A stretch of DNA of 53,335 nucleotides, taken from assembly GCA_012521805.1 (NCBI GenBank), contig JAAYLQ010000055.1, forward strand, positions 1-53,335, given 5' to 3'. Numbering within the stretch: the first letter of the stretch is position 1; each line of letters opens with the position of its first letter. The translations under genes were made by a program, and so were the position numbers. Below are positions 8,633 to 16,312 of the stretch, one piece after another. Source of the DNA: Bacillota bacterium (GTDB taxonomy: Bacteria; Bacillota; Limnochordia; Darwinibacteriales; DTU012). The notes under the pieces are model-generated. The model did no database searches, was not told where the DNA came from, and saw only the letters and a program-made list of their open reading frames with translations.

Positions 8633-8911
8633 TTGGAAACTACTGCAAGAAACTTTCATCTATTAGCCGATCCGATTAGGCTCAAAATCTTATGCTTACT
8701 AAAGAAACAGGAAATGTGTGTAGCAGATTTGTGCAAGGAGTTGGATTTGAGTCAGCCGAAAGTGTCCTACCACTTAAAAATTCTACTGGATGCGGAATTA
8801 ATTGAGCGGCGGGTTGCAGGTACCTGGTCTTATTATCGCTTGTGTACCGATTTAGAAGGCTGGTTGAAAAAGGAATGCAAAGAACTGTTGAAAGAAGCTA
8901 CTATTAACTAG
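8633..8911 (+). CDS. ArsR-family winged-helix repressor
   Basis: A 92-residue dimeric winged-helix regulator (ADPIRLKILCLLKKQ, then the recognition helix region LSQPKVSYHLKILLDAELIERR). The start codon is TTG 8633, the first usable one after an in-frame stop at 8618; the ggaggga box is 15 nt away, which is long. The metal site region reads EMCVADLC: first and third cysteines of the ArsR Cys-x-Cys-xx-Cys motif are kept, the middle one is Ala. It may sense a different soft metal/metalloid or a non-metal signal. No arsenic or efflux genes are adjacent, so its targets may be the flanking genes or itself. Confidence 0.85.
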   Translation: METTARNFHLLADPIRLKILCLLKKQEMCVADLCKELDLSQPKVSYHLKILLDAELIERRVAGTWSYYRLCTDLEGWLKKECKELLKEATIN

Positions 8912-8930
8912 ATTAATAGTAGCTTCTTTC
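8890..8930. terminator. Bidirectional terminator overlapping the end of arsR-type gene
   Basis: A perfect 18-bp stem, gaaagaagctactattaa (8890-8907) with ttaatagtagcttctttc (8913-8930), has a 5-nt loop containing the stop codon. The left arm encodes the last codons of the repressor. It also terminates nrdD, whose stop lies at 8935. Confidence 0.85.
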
Positions 8931-8934
8931 ATAT

Positions 8935-11067
8935 TTAATTGCGGTTATGGGTTAGCCTCGCTTCATATTCAGACTTTTTACCACTCGCAAAGCGGTGAAT
9001 ATATGAGAGATAGCCAGTAACACGCCGAACGCGGTTTATTTCGGTGCTGCCGCAGTTTGGACAAGTTTCTCCAATGATACCATGAAATGCGCAGTCTTCA
9101 CATTCATCGATAGGGAAGTTGACACCCGCATAACCCATGTCTGCTTCAGCCATCATCCGGTGCATTTGCTCCAAGGCTTGAGGGTTATCCGCTAATGGAG
9201 AGTCAACCTCGATATATGAGATATGTCCAGCATCATGATATTTGTGGAATGGCCCCTCTAATTTAATCTTTTCTCTGATTGAAATCGGATAATAAACTGG
9301 TATATGAAATGAGTTCGTATAAAAATTACGATCAGTAACTCCAGCAATTTCGCCGAAACGAGTCCGGTCAAGGGCAACAAATCTTCCGGACAGTCCTTCA
9401 GCGGGGGTGGCATAAAAGGTGACGTTGAGATTATGGCGATTCCCCATATCTTCACAGAACCGACGTAGGTATTCAGCGATTTCTAATCCCAGCTGGTAGG
9501 TTGTTTCATCTTCGCCGTGGTGCTTTCCGGTAAGAGCTTTTAGACATTCCGCTAAGCCTATATAGCCAATGGAAAGGGTGCCGTGTTTAATTGCTTCAGC
9601 AATGCTGTCATTGGAGCCTAGGTTTTCAGACCCCATATATAGGCCCTGACCCATAGTGAAAGGCAGGTCTTTAACCCGCAGTTTGCATAAGATTTCAAAT
9701 CGATGCATTAACTGTTCTTCAGCCAGAGCTAAAATGCTGTCAAGCCTAGACCAAAAACTGCGCAGATCCTTGCGATACATATTACCGTCAGATTCAATTG
9801 CTATCCGGACTAGGTTTATGCTTACTGGTGCAAGGTTACCTCGGCCTTCAGGTACAGCTTGTCCATGTTTATTAGCAATAACGCGAGAACGACAGCCCAT
9901 GTATGAGACCAAATCGCCATAGGGCGCATTGAACGATGCATCCATAAATGAAAATGTGGGGTTCATGCGGCGGCTGGCAACCCTGAGAGCCAATTGATAA
10001 AGATCGTAGTATGGATCCCCTGGATTGAAGTTTACTCCAGCTTTTAAGCGAAAGACAAGGTTAGGGAAGATAGGGGTTTCTCCTCGGCCTAATCCGGCAT
10101 TAAAAGCTAAGAGAAGCTGAGTGTCTAGCATATATTCCCGGTAATTTCGCGGACAGCCTAAATTTAATGTCGAAAATGGAACCTGTGACCCGGCACGGGA
10201 ATGCATAGTATTTAAGTTGTGGACAAGTGCTTCACAAGCCTGATAAGTTTCCTTTTCGATGGCAGTTTTGGCCGCATACTGTTCTGGAGTAAGCTCGGAT
10301 TCAGGGATTGCAGCTAGGGTTTCGTATTCTTCTGGAATGAATCTGGCAGCGTCTTCAAACCGAGGGTCAGATTGGCCGCCAAACATATCATTCTGATTGG
10401 ACTGGAGGATAATTGCTTCCTGAGCCAAAGCAGAGCTGATCCGCTTCGGTCGACGCAGCCAACCATATCCTGTACTGAATCCTTCACGCTCCCAAATTTT
10501 CCCGAATGGAATTTGCAGGCAGTTAATGGTTGTCCCATAGCTGTCCAAATCATGAATGTGGATATAGCCATCGCGGTGAGCATCAGCTATATGTTCGGGA
10601 ATAACCGCATCTAAATAAAACTCTTTAAAAGCCTCACTCGCTCCAAGCAGCAGTTTTGCGGAAAAATTGGAACCAACATTGGCGTTGGCCTCAACCCCGC
10701 GGTTAAGGTTCCACACAATTTTTTCTAATTTTTTGTGCAGTCCTGAAGTGGCTCTCCGGACACGGCTCCGTTTTTGGCGATACTTGACATATGCTTCACT
10801 TAGTTCCTGGTATCCCAGCTCTTTAATAGCCATCACTACCAAGTCTTGGATGTTTTCCACATGCGGTTTAATTTCTCTAAACTTTTTTTCCAGCTGTGCT
10901 TCAACCAGCTTGGTTACAGCGTCTGCGACAGCCGGATCATGACCGGTTTGCTCAGCTGCTTTGGCTACAGCATTCCGGATCTTGCTGGGGTTATATGGTA
11001 CCGTCCGCCCGTCCCGTTTAATAATCTCTTTGATTTGTATACCTTCGGTCATTAACGTTGAATTCAC
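8935..11067 (-). CDS. nrdD: Anaerobic ribonucleoside-triphosphate reductase (class III)
   Basis: A 710-residue oxygen-sensitive glycyl-radical enzyme making dNTPs. The N-terminal ATP-cone (IKEIIKRDGRTVPYNPSKIR) is the allosteric activity site. Catalytic cysteines lie in TINCLQIPFG and LNLGCPR. A C-terminal zinc site (CEDC...CPNC) precedes the radical loop RRVTGYLS, whose Gly carries the radical. The GTG start at 11067 has gggagga eight bases upstream. No nrdG activase is beside it; the activase must be elsewhere. It stands alone between a terminator and a divergent gene, and supports an anaerobic lifestyle. Confidence 0.95.
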   Translation of the reverse strand: MNSTLMTEGIQIKEIIKRDGRTVPYNPSKIRNAVAKAAEQTGHDPAVADAVTKLVEAQLEKKFREIKPHVENIQDLVVMAIKELGYQELSEAYVKYRQKRSRVRRATSGLHKKLEKIVWNLNRGVEANANVGSNFSAKLLLGASEAFKEFYLDAVIPEHIADAHRDGYIHIHDLDSYGTTINCLQIPFGKIWEREGFSTGYGWLRRPKRISSALAQEAIILQSNQNDMFGGQSDPRFEDAARFIPEEYETLAAIPESELTPEQYAAKTAIEKETYQACEALVHNLNTMHSRAGSQVPFSTLNLGCPRNYREYMLDTQLLLAFNAGLGRGETPIFPNLVFRLKAGVNFNPGDPYYDLYQLALRVASRRMNPTFSFMDASFNAPYGDLVSYMGCRSRVIANKHGQAVPEGRGNLAPVSINLVRIAIESDGNMYRKDLRSFWSRLDSILALAEEQLMHRFEILCKLRVKDLPFTMGQGLYMGSENLGSNDSIAEAIKHGTLSIGYIGLAECLKALTGKHHGEDETTYQLGLEIAEYLRRFCEDMGNRHNLNVTFYATPAEGLSGRFVALDRTRFGEIAGVTDRNFYTNSFHIPVYYPISIREKIKLEGPFHKYHDAGHISYIEVDSPLADNPQALEQMHRMMAEADMGYAGVNFPIDECEDCAFHGIIGETCPNCGSTEINRVRRVTGYLSYIHRFASGKKSEYEARLTHNRN

Positions 11068-11247
11068 CCATGATTCCTCCCATAAATACTTCTTTTTCTA
11101 CTATATGGCAGATGGCAGTTAATGTCAAAGCTTATATCTTGGGTTTAACTAGCGATAATGTACTAGATGTTGTGTTTTCTCTTGGATTTGGCTTTATAGA
11201 TAAAATTTATTCTTTGCAGGGAATGCTACCAACTAGAGGTGAGTTTA

Positions 11248-12453
11248 ATGGTTGATTTATCGATGATTAAATCAGCTGCTGCTGTGATTCGACCAGTGGT
11301 TAAGAAAACCCCATTAGATTACGCATCATATTTAAGCGAGCGGTGGGGCCGCACTATCTTTTTAAAGCTGGAAAACAGACAGAAGACCGGTTCTTTTAAA
11401 ATTCGGGGAGCGTACTATAAGCTGAAATGCCTGATGGAGCAAGAGGCAGTAAAATCTGTGGTGGCTGCTTCTGCTGGTAATCATGGACAGGGAGTAGCGT
11501 TAGCTGCAAATCTCTTAAATTTGCCCAGTACCATTGTTATGCCGCAAAATGCAGCAATTGCAAAAATAAACGCAGTCAAGGCATTTGGAGGTCAGGTTAT
11601 CTTAAAAGGCAGTACGATGGACGACTGCTTTGCAGAAGCATTCACCCTGCATATTGAACATGACCAACACTTAATCCACGCATTTGATGATGCCGACATC
11701 ATCGCTGGCCAAGGCACTGTTGGACTGGAGTTAATAGATGAGTTGGATTCAATCGCTTGTGTGGTGGTGCCAGTAGGAGGGGGCGGATTAATTGCTGGAA
11801 TTGCTGCCGCTGTCAAAGAATCGATTCCTACGGTTAAAGTAATTGGTGTGCAGGCTGCAGGAGCTGCCTCCATGGTGAATGCAGTCAATTCTGGTCGAAT
11901 CGAAAAATTGCCGATTGTTAGTACCATCGCTGATGGGATAGCGATTCAACAACCCGGTGAACTCACCTATGCTTTGGTACGCAAGTATGTGGATGAACTA
12001 GTAACCGTAAGTGATGAGGAAATTGCCAGCGCCATTCTCTTTGCTCTCGAACAAAGCAAGTTGGTGGTTGAGGGAGCCGGTGCAGTAACCCTTGCAGCGC
12101 TCCTCCACAATCATTTAGATCTGCCCCAGGGAAATTCTGTGTTAATTTTGAGCGGCGGCAACATCGATATTAATCAGCTGGCTAGGATTATTGAACGAGG
12201 CTTGGTGAAATCTCACCGCCGCATGAGACTGCGCACAGTAATTCCTGATCTTCCTGGAGCGCTGACCGAGCTGATACAGATTATTGCCCAATCCCAGGCT
12301 AATATAGTTGAAATTTATCATAATCGATTAGCTCTTGATGTATTATTAAATGACACCGAAGTTGTGCTCAATGTGGAGATTCGTGATCAAGCACATGCCA
12401 GCCAAGTTCTTGCTGCTCTAAAGCGGGCTGGCTATCAACCAGTGCTCATTTAG
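11248..12453 (+). CDS. ilvA: Threonine ammonia-lyase with C-terminal ACT domain
   Basis: PLP enzyme converting threonine to 2-oxobutyrate and ammonia. ATG 11248 sits five bases after agaggtga; the GTG at 11239 lies inside that box and is less likely. The PLP lysine is in TGSFKIRGAYYKL, and the phosphate-binding loop is VVPVGGGGLIAG. The ~400-residue length and a single ACT domain (~325-400, RTVIPDLPGALTELI) match the TdcB-like short form common in Bacillota, used for isoleucine synthesis or threonine catabolism. It is 99 bp upstream of sigK and probably an independent unit. Serine/threonine dehydratase specificity cannot be settled by eye. Confidence 0.9.
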   Translation: MVDLSMIKSAAAVIRPVVKKTPLDYASYLSERWGRTIFLKLENRQKTGSFKIRGAYYKLKCLMEQEAVKSVVAASAGNHGQGVALAANLLNLPSTIVMPQNAAIAKINAVKAFGGQVILKGSTMDDCFAEAFTLHIEHDQHLIHAFDDADIIAGQGTVGLELIDELDSIACVVVPVGGGGLIAGIAAAVKESIPTVKVIGVQAAGAASMVNAVNSGRIEKLPIVSTIADGIAIQQPGELTYALVRKYVDELVTVSDEEIASAILFALEQSKLVVEGAGAVTLAALLHNHLDLPQGNSVLILSGGNIDINQLARIIERGLVKSHRRMRLRTVIPDLPGALTELIQIIAQSQANIVEIYHNRLALDVLLNDTEVVLNVEIRDQAHASQVLAALKRAGYQPVLI

Positions 12454-12552
12454 GAGAAATAAAATACAGTGGACATACACATGCTGAATCTTCTGATCAT
12501 ATTATGTATAGTCGTGATTTTGCGGTGCATCTTTGATCAGGAGGTGACAGGG

Positions 12553-13254
12553 ATGCTTACAACATTAGCGGCACTAGCTTTTGGATGGGTGTTCGAAGGC
12601 ATTGGTCTGCTCGTTTCGTACATTGCAAATACTAATGTGTTTCCCAAACCTCTAAGTCCAAAGGAGGAAAAAGTGCTGCTGGAAAAAATGAGGTCCGGAA
12701 GCCTAGAGGCACGAAATACGTTAGTGGAGCGGAACCTCAGACTTGTTGCTCATATTGTTAAGAAATTCGATAAAAAGGGTGAGGATTTAGAAGACCTAAT
12801 CTCAATCGGTACCATCGGACTAATTAAGGCCATAAATACTTATGATCCGGATAAACAGACTAGACTAGCAACTTATGCTGCCCGCTGCATTGAAAATGAA
12901 GTTTTAATGCATCTGCGCTCTACGAAAAAATTGAGAAGAGAAGTTATGCTGTATGATCCTATAGGGTCGGATCGGGAAGGCAACGAACTTAATTTGATCG
13001 ATATTTTTGGAACAGATACCGATAATGTTTTTGATCAGGTTGAACTGCAGGTTGATCAGGAGTCTCTTCGTGACAAACTTAAATATCTAAGCAGCCGCGA
13101 AAAACAAGTGTTGATTCTGCGTTACGGTTTGGGAGAGACAGAGCGCAAAACCCAACGCGAAATTAGTAAAAAAATGGGGATATCTCGATCTTACGTTTCG
13201 CGCATCGAAAAACGAGCTTTATCTAAACTTCAGGAAAAAATGTGTATAGATTAG
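12553..13254 (+). CDS. sigK: RNA polymerase sporulation sigma factor pro-sigma-K, uninterrupted
   Basis: Late mother-cell sigma factor. ATG 12553 follows caggaggtga. The 233-residue product starts with a hydrophobic pro-sequence (MLTTLAALAFGWVFEGIGLL) ending near VSY, matching the site cleaved by SpoIVFB in Bacillus. Region 2 (RLVAHIVKKFDKKGEDLEDL, ISIGTIGLIKAI, TYAARCIENEVLM) and region 4 (EISKKMGISRSYVSRIEKRA) are intact and closer to SigK than to SigE. Unlike B. subtilis, the gene is one piece with no skin element. A CATACACA motif at 12474-12481 resembles a sigma-E -10 box, as expected for sigK control, but its -35 is poor. Confidence 0.93.
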   Translation: MLTTLAALAFGWVFEGIGLLVSYIANTNVFPKPLSPKEEKVLLEKMRSGSLEARNTLVERNLRLVAHIVKKFDKKGEDLEDLISIGTIGLIKAINTYDPDKQTRLATYAARCIENEVLMHLRSTKKLRREVMLYDPIGSDREGNELNLIDIFGTDTDNVFDQVELQVDQESLRDKLKYLSSREKQVLILRYGLGETERKTQREISKKMGISRSYVSRIEKRALSKLQEKMCID

Positions 13255-13259
13255 CAGAT

Positions 13260-13279
13260 AGGGGCGATTGCCCCTTTTT
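13260..13279 (+). terminator. Intrinsic terminator of sigK
   Basis: Stem aggggc (13260-13265) / gcccct (13270-13275), four-base loop, then a run of five T to 13279. Confidence 0.85.
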
Positions 13280-13296
13280 CAGTTTGACCACAGTTA

Positions 13297-13305
13297 TGGT
13301 ATAAT
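13297..13305 (+). promoter_or_regulatory. Extended -10 promoter upstream of yqeG
   Basis: The element tggtataat directly after the sigK terminator is identical to the one at 2438. A ttgacc lies only 10 bp upstream, too close for a normal -35, so recognition probably relies on the extended -10. Confidence 0.55.
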
Positions 13306-13334
13306 AAGGAAAAATGTTTTGATAAGGAGTTGCC

Positions 13335-13874
13335 ATGAAGCTGTTACTGCCAAATCAAGTCTACAACCGAGTAACTGATATAGATTTGGATCATTTGAGT
13401 TCCCTTGGGATTTCGGGACTGCTGCTTGATTTAGATAATACCCTGGTTAAATTTGATAGCGATCAACTAGATAATGAATTTAAGGCATGGATTGAACAGG
13501 TCAAAGCAAAAGGATTTAAGGTTTGTTTAGTGTCTAACGGCAAGCCTAAGCGGGTGATCCGGTTTGCCAAGCAGATGGACATGCCGGCAGTGATTCGGGC
13601 ATTTAAGCCCAAGCGCAGCCCTTTTTTACGGGCATTAGAACTGATTGGAAAAAAAGCTTCTGAAGCTGCGATGATTGGCGATCAGCTATTTACAGATGTT
13701 TTGGGGGCAAACCGCCTTGGGATTCATTCCATTTTGATTACACCTTTGGGAAAAAAAGAACTGAGCACCACTCGCATGGTGCGTAAACTAGAACGGAGAA
13801 TGCTAAATCGGTTTGTAAAGAAGAGAATGCTTACAGCTGAAGCAGTTAAACAACGACACGGAGGGAAACAATGA
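13335..13874 (+). CDS. yqeG: YqeG-family HAD-type phosphatase
   Basis: A 179-residue HAD IIIA protein. Motif I is LLLDLDNTLV with Asp32 and Asp34 as nucleophile and acid; motif II is LVSNGKP; motif III/IV is MIGDQLFTDVLGANRLG. These define the YqeG group, related to mitochondrial phosphatidylglycerophosphatase GEP4, but the bacterial substrate is not established. The ribosome binding site is aaggag. Its stop overlaps the start of yqeH by four bases (ATGA), the usual arrangement in Bacillota. The C-terminus (from ~150) is a basic, probably nucleic-acid- or membrane-facing tail. Confidence 0.92.
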   Translation: MKLLLPNQVYNRVTDIDLDHLSSLGISGLLLDLDNTLVKFDSDQLDNEFKAWIEQVKAKGFKVCLVSNGKPKRVIRFAKQMDMPAVIRAFKPKRSPFLRALELIGKKASEAAMIGDQLFTDVLGANRLGIHSILITPLGKKELSTTRMVRKLERRMLNRFVKKRMLTAEAVKQRHGGKQ

Positions 13875-14953
13875 ACAAAAACAGACAGTGCCGCGGCTGC
13901 GGTGCTACGCTACAATCAGAAAATCCAAACGCAGTAGGATATCTGCCAGAACACTTGTTAAGTGAGCCGGGAAAAGAGTTGATCTGCCAGCGCTGCTTTA
14001 GAATCAGGCATTACGGCCAGCATCAAGAATATCAAGGTATTTCTGATGCCGAGCAGGTTATTGCCCAAAGCATGAATTGGGCTCAGGGTACCATTTTGAT
14101 TCTAGACTTGATGGATTTTGAGGCGAGCATTCCTAGAAACATTGATTTGTTTACCGGGAAGCAGAATATAGTTGTCGCCCTTAATAAAGTGGATCTGCTG
14201 CCGCCCAAAACACCTGTGCTCGAGGCAAGGGATTGGGCTCTTCGGCGCCTGCGCGCCCTCAACATTAAAGCCGAGGTAGTCCCGATCAGCAGCCTTAGCG
14301 GCTTCGGTATTAAGGATCTGCTTGCTGCTCTTTACGAATCGTCAGCTCGCAGATGGCTGGTTTGTGGAGTGACCAATGTCGGGAAATCTACATTAATTAC
14401 TAAAATTCTCCAGAGCCAGGGGAAAAAGCAAGGTTTAACGCCGACTACTGCCCGCTTTCCTGGAACTACTGTAGCCTGCACCAGATGGGCTATTGATCAG
14501 GGAATCATACTCAGCGATTCACCTGGCTTAACACCGCAGGGGAGACTTACAGATTTTGTCTGCATGGATTGTGCTGTTAAATTAATACCCTCCCAGCGGC
14601 TAAATGTAAGTGTTTATAATCTCAAGTCCCAAGGAGCGCTGGTAGTTCCCGGATTAGCAGCATTCCGACCGAAGCAAGATGGTGCACTGATCATAGGATT
14701 TACCGCATCTCAGGTTAAATGGCAGCGTGCTAATATAAGTAAACTTGATAGCTGGTTAACACAGAGCTGCGCCGAATGCAGGGTAACTAAATGGGATCGA
14801 GTTGATGTGGAGCTCAAACCGCATCAGGATCTATATATCCATGGATTAGGTTGGATTTCCGTTAGACATCATTCTACAGCTGGTGAGCTGATCATCCCCC
14901 ATGGTGTAGATTTTACTGTGAGGCCAAATTTAATTGGGGGAAAATTGGAATAA
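13871..14953 (+). CDS. yqeH: Ribosome biogenesis GTPase YqeH
   Basis: A circularly permuted GTPase of 360 residues needed for 30S subunit assembly in Bacillus. An N-terminal zinc finger (Cys7, Cys10, Cys39, Cys42) precedes the G-motifs in permuted order: G4 NKVDLL, G5 SSLSGFG, G1 GVTNVGKST and G3 DSPGL. The C-terminal third is the usual RNA/protein-contacting domain. It is translationally coupled to yqeG through the ATGA overlap. In Bacillus the next gene is aroE, but here a small orphan ORF and aroK follow. Confidence 0.94.
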   Translation: MNKNRQCRGCGATLQSENPNAVGYLPEHLLSEPGKELICQRCFRIRHYGQHQEYQGISDAEQVIAQSMNWAQGTILILDLMDFEASIPRNIDLFTGKQNIVVALNKVDLLPPKTPVLEARDWALRRLRALNIKAEVVPISSLSGFGIKDLLAALYESSARRWLVCGVTNVGKSTLITKILQSQGKKQGLTPTTARFPGTTVACTRWAIDQGIILSDSPGLTPQGRLTDFVCMDCAVKLIPSQRLNVSVYNLKSQGALVVPGLAAFRPKQDGALIIGFTASQVKWQRANISKLDSWLTQSCAECRVTKWDRVDVELKPHQDLYIHGLGWISVRHHSTAGELIIPHGVDFTVRPNLIGGKLE

Positions 14954-14962
14954 AATGAGCCT

Positions 14963-14987
14963 CTCCTGCTTATACTGGTAGCAGGAG
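14963..14987 (+). promoter_or_regulatory. Hairpin burying the Shine-Dalgarno of the 66-aa ORF
   Basis: Arms ctcctgct (14963-14970) and agcaggag (14980-14987) form a perfect 8-bp stem with a 9-nt loop. The right arm contains the gcaggagg ribosome binding site for ATG 14996. There is no T-run, so translation control or mRNA stability is more likely than termination. Confidence 0.5.
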
Positions 14988-14995
14988 GGGTTGAC

Positions 14996-15196
14996 ATGCA
15001 GTCATATGTATATCATGTTAATATTCCTTATGCTGATAGCGACAGTATTTTAGCAGCTATCCGCCACAAGGTGAGCCAACTGCGGAAGGCACACCCGAAT
15101 TTAGCTGACTGTCAGTTGGCGGACGTTGGTATGAAAAGGGCAGATAATGGGGTAGATATTACGCTGCATTTTGCTCAAACTCAGTCAATCAGTTGA
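14996..15196 (+). CDS. Small hypothetical protein, 66 residues
   Basis: I do not recognise this protein. It has a strong ribosome binding site (gcaggagggg), a clean ATG and its own downstream terminator, so it looks real. The sequence is soluble and mixed alpha/beta: an N-terminal strand (YVYHVNIPYAD), a helix with basic residues (SILAAIRHKVSQLRKAH), and a C-terminal strand (VDITLHFAQTQ). There is no signal peptide or membrane segment. It sits between yqeH and aroK, and its ribosome binding site is embedded in a hairpin, suggesting regulated translation. Confidence 0.65.
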   Translation: MQSYVYHVNIPYADSDSILAAIRHKVSQLRKAHPNLADCQLADVGMKRADNGVDITLHFAQTQSIS

Positions 15197-15227
15197 ACAG
15201 CTCCTAAATTTAGGAGTTGTTTTTTTT
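15196..15227 (+). terminator. Intrinsic terminator after the 66-aa ORF
   Basis: Arms aacagctcctaaa (15196-15208) and tttaggagttgtt (15209-15221) pair with one G-U, followed by a long T-run to 15227. The loop would form from the inner AT pairs. Confidence 0.85.
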
Positions 15228-15256
15228 GGCAGGAATTTCCATACTTGATAGAGAAG

Positions 15257-15265
15257 TGTTAAAAT
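15257..15265 (+). promoter_or_regulatory. Possible extended -10 promoter for aroK operon
   Basis: The sequence tgttaaaat fits TGnTANAAT and lies between a strong terminator and aroK, where a promoter is needed. There is no convincing -35. Confidence 0.3.
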
Positions 15266-15301
15266 CTAATTGTAGTGCTGGTGCTATAGGAGCTAGAGCT
15301 T

Positions 15302-15826
15302 ATGGGTAAGAATTTGACTTTGATTGGATTTATGGGAACGGGAAAAACTAGTGTTGGATATCTCTGTGCCGAACTGCTCGGCTGGGCATTTATTGATTGT
15401 GATGCTCAGATTGAGGCAGCGCATCAATGTACAATTACCGAGATCTTTAGAGCTCACGGTGAGGCGTATTTCCGCCAGTTGGAAACTCAGCACCTTGCTG
15501 CTGTTTTGGAAAGCTCGGAGCAGGTAATTTCTACTGGAGGTGGAATCGTAACAGCAGAGCAGTCGCGCAGTTTATTGCTTAAGAGCAAAGCGAGCGGCAA
15601 TAAAGTTCTCTGGCTGAAAGCACACCCTGAGGTTATTTATGAACGAGTCCGTTCATCGCAGGACCGACCTCTGCTTAAAGTTGCCGACCCTCGGGCAGAA
15701 ATAGCGCGTTTGCTTGAACAGCGGCAGCAGTGGTACGAGCTGCTTGCCGATGCTGTTGTTGATACATCCACTTTAAATCTTCAACAAGCGGCAGAAGCTG
15801 TTTTAAAAATTATTGGACAGTGGTGA
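15302..15826 (+). CDS. aroK: Shikimate kinase
   Basis: A 174-residue kinase phosphorylating shikimate to shikimate 3-phosphate in aromatic amino acid synthesis. The Walker A loop is GFMGTGKTSVG (Lys15). Substrate-binding residues are visible in FIDCDAQIE (the Asp pair) and VISTGGGIV. The lid arginine lies in SSQDRPLL. Length is normal for the family. Its stop is six bases before aroQ, so the two shikimate-pathway steps are co-transcribed. Confidence 0.94.
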   Translation: MGKNLTLIGFMGTGKTSVGYLCAELLGWAFIDCDAQIEAAHQCTITEIFRAHGEAYFRQLETQHLAAVLESSEQVISTGGGIVTAEQSRSLLLKSKASGNKVLWLKAHPEVIYERVRSSQDRPLLKVADPRAEIARLLEQRQQWYELLADAVVDTSTLNLQQAAEAVLKIIGQW

Positions 15827-15832
15827 GTTCAG

Positions 15833-16312
15833 ATGGAAATCTTATTAGTAAACGGTCCAAACTTAAATCTGCTTGGAACCAGGGAGCCGGATGTGTATGG
15901 TGACACCACCTTAACCGACATTGAAAAAATGGTTGCTCACGCTGCCGCGAAGCAGGGATTTACTTTAAAATGTTTCCAAGCCAATGGCGAAGGTGAAATT
16001 ATTGACTTTTTACAGGAACATCGTGGTGCGGCAGGTTTGATTATTAATCCTGGTGCTTATACACACTATTCATATGCAATTCGCGACTGCATTAAGGCAT
16101 TAGAAATGCCCGCAGTTGAGGTTCATATTTCCAATATCTATCAGCGCGAAGCATTTCGCCATACTTCGGTAATCTCACCTGTGTGCCTTGGCCAAATCTG
16201 TGGATTTGGCGATTTTGGCTATCTGCTGGCACTGCAGGCTTTAATTGATTTTTTATGTGGAGAGGAGAAGATTAGTGTTAGAGCAGATACGCAGCCATAT
16301 GAAGAAGACTAA
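15833..16312 (+). CDS. aroQ: Type II 3-dehydroquinate dehydratase
   Basis: A 159-residue dodecameric enzyme dehydrating 3-dehydroquinate to 3-dehydroshikimate. The N-terminal signature VNGPNLNLLGTREPDVYG holds the flexible-lid Arg and the catalytic Tyr. NPGAYTHYSYAIRDC and EVHISNIYQREAFRH (catalytic His region) are typical. The C-terminus extends about ten residues beyond most homologues and overlaps the next gene by 38 bases when that gene starts at GTG 16275. Confidence 0.95.
   Translation: MEILLVNGPNLNLLGTREPDVYGDTTLTDIEKMVAHAAAKQGFTLKCFQANGEGEIIDFLQEHRGAAGLIINPGAYTHYSYAIRDCIKALEMPAVEVHISNIYQREAFRHTSVISPVCLGQICGFGDFGYLLALQALIDFLCGEEKISVRADTQPYEED

Noticed and set aside
8890..8930. Small RNA inside the arsR-nrdD junction
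   Set aside because: The perfect 18-bp stem is explained by a bidirectional terminator between two convergent genes.
12469..12552. Longer sigK start at 12469
   Set aside because: It lacks a ribosome binding site, and the caggaggtga box precisely precedes ATG 12553, which gives the known pro-sequence pattern.
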